The notes beneath the pieces were generated by a model. It was not told the origin of the DNA. It ran no database searches and saw only the letters and a list, made by a program, of their open reading frames with translations. This document shows positions 61,096-64,000 of a stretch of DNA of 64,000 bases, piece after piece (position 1 is the first letter of the stretch; each line of letters starts with the position of its first letter). The stretch is from assembly GCA_965227905.1 (NCBI GenBank), contig OZ245780.1, forward strand, positions 1 to 64,000. The letters run 5' to 3'. Source of the DNA: CBDDHT01 sp965227905 (GTDB lineage Bacteria; Pseudomonadota; Alphaproteobacteria; Rhizobiales; Methyloligellaceae). Made by a program: the position numbers and the translations under genes.

Positions 61096-62479
61096 ACGCT
61101 TGCGCCGTCCGCTTGCGCTCTCGAAAGAGGGCGAAGGCATTTTTGAGCCAAAGCCAAATTCATCCTCGCTCGTCTATGCGGGGATGGGCGGCGGCAAGAC
61201 GACCTGTGTCGCAGTTCCGACGATACTCTCGCAGATCGCCGACTACGGGCAGGCCATTCTCTACAACGACATCAAGGGTGGTGAGATCACGCATCAAATT
61301 GCCGAACTGTGTATCAAGTATGGCCGCAAACTCGTCGTCATCGACGACTTTGGTGAGATGGGACCGGACTATCCCTATCGCGTGCGCATCAATCCCTTCA
61401 GCAGCATTCAGAGCGTTCTCAAATCCAACCCCGATCATCTGCCGTTGGTAATCGAATCTGTAGTGCATGGATTGATTGAGGAGCCGCCGAACGAACATCG
61501 CAATACCTATTGGCGAGAATTGCCGCGGCAGCTTATGGCTTTGGCGCTAAAGATTCTCTGTCGGCATAATCCGCGCCTCATCACACCCGGCGGCCTGGAA
61601 TCTTTTATGTCAGACCCGGATACGTGGAATGCCGCGCTGCAGCTTGATGCAAACGATCCGACATCACCGTTGCGTGCAGAATGCAGACGTATCTTAGAGA
61701 TGCAGGACTACAATCCTGAGCATTACACGCAGCATATTCAGGCTGCACTCACTGCTTTGAAAATCTTTTCATGGACGCCGTTAAACGATGTTGGTTATGC
61801 GCCGGACATAGACCACGAAGAGCTGCTTCGTTCTAACTACATCGTCGGCTTTGTCAGCCCGATCCGACTAGCAGAGCGCATCGGCCCTTACTTTGCACTG
61901 CACAGCTTGTCGTTCTTGAACGCACAGCTTTCCGGGCACGTTGGCCGGACCTGCATGGTACTCGACGAATTTTGCGCTGCGCCTCTCAAGGAACTCGTCA
62001 AAAAAATTACCGTCTACAGGGCGTTCTCGCTGTGGGTGGTCTACATCACGCAATCGCGTCAAGACGCGATCCAAAAATACGGCGAAAAAGAAATTGCGGT
62101 TCTGGAAGATAATGTCTCCATCATCCAGTACCTCAAAGCCTCGAATATCGAAGAGACAGAGCGGCTTTCCAAAGCAATTGGTAATGAGCACACGCTTCAA
62201 CACAGCCTCGGACTGAACTCTGACCAGCGCGCCTTTTCCGGAAATGTAGGTCTTGGTCGGGATCGTGTGATTCCACAGACCGAACTCATGACACTCAGGG
62301 ACGACGAACAGCTTGTTTTCGTGTCCCGTTTTGGGTGGATGAAAGAAAAAAAGCTACGCCAAAACAACATGTATCCCTTCTGCTACGCCCTCGCACCCAA
62401 TCCACATGAGGGCGGCGTTCTGCCCCCGGACCCTAAAGTCGACTTCAACACAACCCCCATCAACACGGATGAGGAGTAA
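61085..62479 (+). CDS. VirD4/TraG-type coupling ATPase
   Basis: A 464-aa ATPase. Walker A is GMGGGKTT at about residues 35-42; LYNDIKGGEI is a DPKGE-type strand, CMVLDEFCAAP is Walker B, and YITQSRQDAIQKYG is the family's sensor region. Type IV coupling proteins bring the relaxase-DNA to the secretion channel. No membrane segments are present within it, so the upstream small membrane proteins may provide them. Start 61085 chosen over GTG 61082. Confidence 0.88.
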   Translation: MVSKRLRRPLALSKEGEGIFEPKPNSSSLVYAGMGGGKTTCVAVPTILSQIADYGQAILYNDIKGGEITHQIAELCIKYGRKLVVIDDFGEMGPDYPYRVRINPFSSIQSVLKSNPDHLPLVIESVVHGLIEEPPNEHRNTYWRELPRQLMALALKILCRHNPRLITPGGLESFMSDPDTWNAALQLDANDPTSPLRAECRRILEMQDYNPEHYTQHIQAALTALKIFSWTPLNDVGYAPDIDHEELLRSNYIVGFVSPIRLAERIGPYFALHSLSFLNAQLSGHVGRTCMVLDEFCAAPLKELVKKITVYRAFSLWVVYITQSRQDAIQKYGEKEIAVLEDNVSIIQYLKASNIEETERLSKAIGNEHTLQHSLGLNSDQRAFSGNVGLGRDRVIPQTELMTLRDDEQLVFVSRFGWMKEKKLRQNNMYPFCYALAPNPHEGGVLPPDPKVDFNTTPINTDEE

Positions 62480-62484
62480 GCTGC

Positions 62485-63099
62485 ATGAGTGCGCGTCCGA
62501 AACCCCGCCTGCTGCAAGCGAGTTATTTCGTCTGGATTATCGTGCCTGCTATTTTATTTGGCATCTACCAACTCTACGGCCTGCCGCACATGCTACTGAC
62601 CTATAGCTGGCAGGATAACGGGCTGGGCTATAGCGGTCCCATTTCTGCGCGCCAATTTACGCGCTGCTCTTATGTCGGCCCGAGCGGATGGAAGACAATT
62701 TATCCTGCAAACGGGTCGTGCGGTCTCATCCGCTTTTTCAAGACAAGCGGGTCAGGGGCCGGAGCGCCAAAGTCACACAGGTCAATGCATCGCCATTTCG
62801 GTGACTGTGAAGCGCGGGGGCAACTTCTGCTCTTGAACGATCTGGAGCCGCACCATGCCTTTCAGAACATACAACACGGTTCCCTCATCAATAATGCCTT
62901 GCGCGATTTGGGCATCGCAATGTTCTTTGGATTGCACGGCAACATTGAATGTCGAGATTTCCCGCCAGAACTCATCGTAGTTCAGCGGTTCCAGCCACTC
63001 TTCAACGTCTTTTCTGTCTTCAAAACTACGCATGCGCAAAGTGTGCACAAACGTGCGCGGCGAATGCAAATTTGGTCGACAAAGGCAGATCAGTCATGA
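62485..63099 (+). CDS. Membrane protein after the coupling ATPase; C-terminal half doubtful
   Basis: ATG 62485 opens a protein with one strong N-terminal helix (SYFVWIIVPAILFGIYQLYG) and a convincing ~100-residue N-terminal part. Beyond about 62780 its residues (Gln/His/Asn-rich) look like the antisense of the minus-strand gene below, suggesting either a convergent overlap or a truncated frame. Family unknown. Confidence 0.5.
   Translation: MSARPKPRLLQASYFVWIIVPAILFGIYQLYGLPHMLLTYSWQDNGLGYSGPISARQFTRCSYVGPSGWKTIYPANGSCGLIRFFKTSGSGAGAPKSHRSMHRHFGDCEARGQLLLLNDLEPHHAFQNIQHGSLINNALRDLGIAMFFGLHGNIECRDFPPELIVVQRFQPLFNVFSVFKTTHAQSVHKRARRMQIWSTKADQS
62782..63033 (-). CDS. Minus-strand small protein inside the transfer operon
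   Basis: An 83-aa protein (MRSFEDRKDVEEWLEPLNYD, ending TVTEMAMH) with globular composition, coded opposite the doubtful end of the previous gene. It is the more protein-like reading of this segment. It is not recognised; it might be an immunity or entry-exclusion type factor, but this is speculation. Confidence 0.5.
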   Translation of the reverse strand: MRSFEDRKDVEEWLEPLNYDEFWREISTFNVAVQSKEHCDAQIAQGIIDEGTVLYVLKGMVRLQIVQEQKLPPRFTVTEMAMH

Positions 63100-63596
63100 G
63101 TTTCGACGTTTCAGAAGAATTACGCCGGACCTTCGATTTGGCAGCCTTGCGCTCAGAGGCGCAAACCCTAAAGACCACGCACCATTGGCAGCAGCTTAGC
63201 GACATCAGGACTCGCCATGACGCGCTGCGTCTGGATGAAGATAAAGCATTGGAGCGCGAGTGGGATAAGCGCGTGGATATCGCTTACCGCAAGCTCATGC
63301 ATGGCTCCGCCGCTGCTGGACGCGCGCTGAGTCATCCACACGCCGCACAAGTCCAAAATAGCCAAGAGGAGATGCTCCGCCGCGCGCAGCGTCGGGTCAA
63401 AGCCGGGCATGAGTTGCGGCTCATCAAAATTGATGAATCTGAGGCCAAGGAAACACGTGCGCTGCTCAAGCAAGCCCACCGCGAAAACAACCAAAGCGGA
63501 AAGGCTCGCTATGGCTTTAAAAAAGCCGCTGAGCGCCGCTCCGGCGTTGACAGGCGCAAAGGACAAAGCCCATCGCCCGGACCCGTCAGGTCATGA
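63096..63596 (+). CDS. Charged helical protein, unknown
   Basis: A 166-aa basic, helical protein (YRKLMHGSAAAGRALSHPHA, RRAQRRVKAGHELRLIK) with no membrane segment. It continues the plus-strand operon style. No family assigned; a DNA-processing accessory role is plausible. Confidence 0.6.
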   Translation: MSFDVSEELRRTFDLAALRSEAQTLKTTHHWQQLSDIRTRHDALRLDEDKALEREWDKRVDIAYRKLMHGSAAAGRALSHPHAAQVQNSQEEMLRRAQRRVKAGHELRLIKIDESEAKETRALLKQAHRENNQSGKARYGFKKAAERRSGVDRRKGQSPSPGPVRS

Positions 63597-63653
63597 GCAG
63601 CAGTCTTATCGCAAATACTTCGCAAGAATATTGCGCAGTATATCTTGGACATT

Positions 63654-63671
63654 ATAGGATTATTATCCTAT
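63654..63671. promoter_or_regulatory. Palindrome upstream of the last gene
   Basis: ATAGGAT-TATT-ATCCTAT, a perfect 7-bp-arm inverted repeat in an AT-rich leader, lies 43 nt before ATG 63715. It probably binds a regulator or forms part of the promoter of the next transcription unit. Confidence 0.5.
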
Positions 63672-63714
63672 ATTTGTTCTTGTTTTGTTCACAATAGAAG
63701 TAAAGGAGTGATAT

Positions 63715-64000
63715 ATGAACTATTCAATAGACCCAACTAGGCAAGAAAACGTTTCCAAGGCCCGCAACAGCTTCTCCGGGGTATTGCTGACAGATGCTCA
63801 GTTCGATGAGTTTGTTGCCGTCGTCGCCATCTTGGAACGCGAGATACGCACGACAGGCACATTCAAGGACAAGCTCGACGGCTATGCGCATGCAATCGCC
63901 CGCTCACAGAGAATGGATGATGCCAAGGCTAACACCATCAGCCGTGATCTCTTTAAGGAGATCACGGGTCAGACCCTGAACCAGATGCGCGCGGAGCTCA
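63715..64000 (+). CDS. Unknown gene, cut by window end
   Basis: ATG 63715 with AAAGGAG upstream opens at least 95 codons (MNYSIDPTRQENVSKARNSF) running off the window. The visible part is helical and soluble. It has its own promoter region with the palindrome at 63654-63671. Function unknown. Confidence 0.6.
   Translation, partial: MNYSIDPTRQENVSKARNSFSGVLLTDAQFDEFVAVVAILEREIRTTGTFKDKLDGYAHAIARSQRMDDAKANTISRDLFKEITGQTLNQMRAEL

Overview
ORGANISM AND BASIS. From about 3.2 kb onward the window reads as an alphaproteobacterium, probably a Hyphomicrobiales/Rhizobiales-type heterotroph. The basis is the housekeeping genes (Na+-translocating NADH:quinone reductase, class I PHA synthase, copper-handling genes, a heme-copper NO reductase), their codon use, and a REP-like repeat typical of that group. 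The first ~3.2 kb is much more GC-rich, looks gammaproteobacterial, and ends abruptly inside two truncated reading frames, so it is either a recombination boundary or an assembly chimera. No species assignment is claimed. No rRNA, tRNA or CRISPR array was recognised.

LAYOUT. (1) 1-3.2 kb: tannase/feruloyl esterase (cut by the window edge), sterol-desaturase-type hydroxylase and a membrane AraC regulator, all on the minus strand. (2) 3.2-4.4 kb: a truncated phage-packaging-like gene, an HGGxxxG protein, a 58-aa membrane protein and a REP-like inverted repeat. (3) 4.4-21.1 kb: respiratory core. It holds nqrABCDEF-nqrM, a CBS-pair protein, apbE (flavin transferase for NqrB/NqrC), phaC, a SafE/DsbD-like copper-assembly protein and a CPx copper ATPase, followed by a two-gene NO-reductase-like oxidase (CuA subunit plus a NOR-type subunit I) and a NIPSNAP protein. 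(4) 21.4-28.7 kb: a defence-like cluster. A tight minus-strand operon dpdA - UvrD helicase - Cas4/AddB-like nuclease - queD faces a plus-strand pair (unknown protein, HAD phosphatase). (5) 29.2-31.2 kb: mobC-mobA relaxase module and palindromes. (6) 31.4-37.0 kb: ROK protein, unknown protein, 69-aa Cys-rich peptide, PLP Orn/Lys/Arg-decarboxylase-fold enzyme and a second lysyl-tRNA synthetase. (7) 37.2-42.8 kb: a ShosA/ShosT-like DprA-phosphoribosyltransferase pair, a HigB/HigA (ImmA-type) pair, and a four-gene bacterial ubiquitin-conjugation (Bil-like) operon with twin operator-like palindromes between the last two. (8) 42.9-44 kb: a 40-aa gene with structured leader and terminator, stacked palindromes and decayed gene pieces. 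(9) 44-50.6 kb: heavy-metal RND efflux operon. (10) 50.9-64 kb: methyltransferase, serine resolvase, cargo of unknown function, and a long plus-strand set of small membrane proteins with a VirD4/TraG coupling ATPase, running off the window end.

HOW IT FITS TOGETHER. The relaxase at 29-31 kb and the coupling protein at 61-62.5 kb bracket most of the accessory cargo. I infer that ~29-64 kb is one mobilisable element carrying anti-phage/TA loci, metal resistance and a possible peptide or amino-acid tailoring locus, inserted beside a separate 7-deazaguanine-linked island. The best candidates for new biology are the dpdA-helicase-nuclease-queD operon, the peptide/PLP/LysRS cluster, and the Hig-Bil arrangement with shared operator-like sites.
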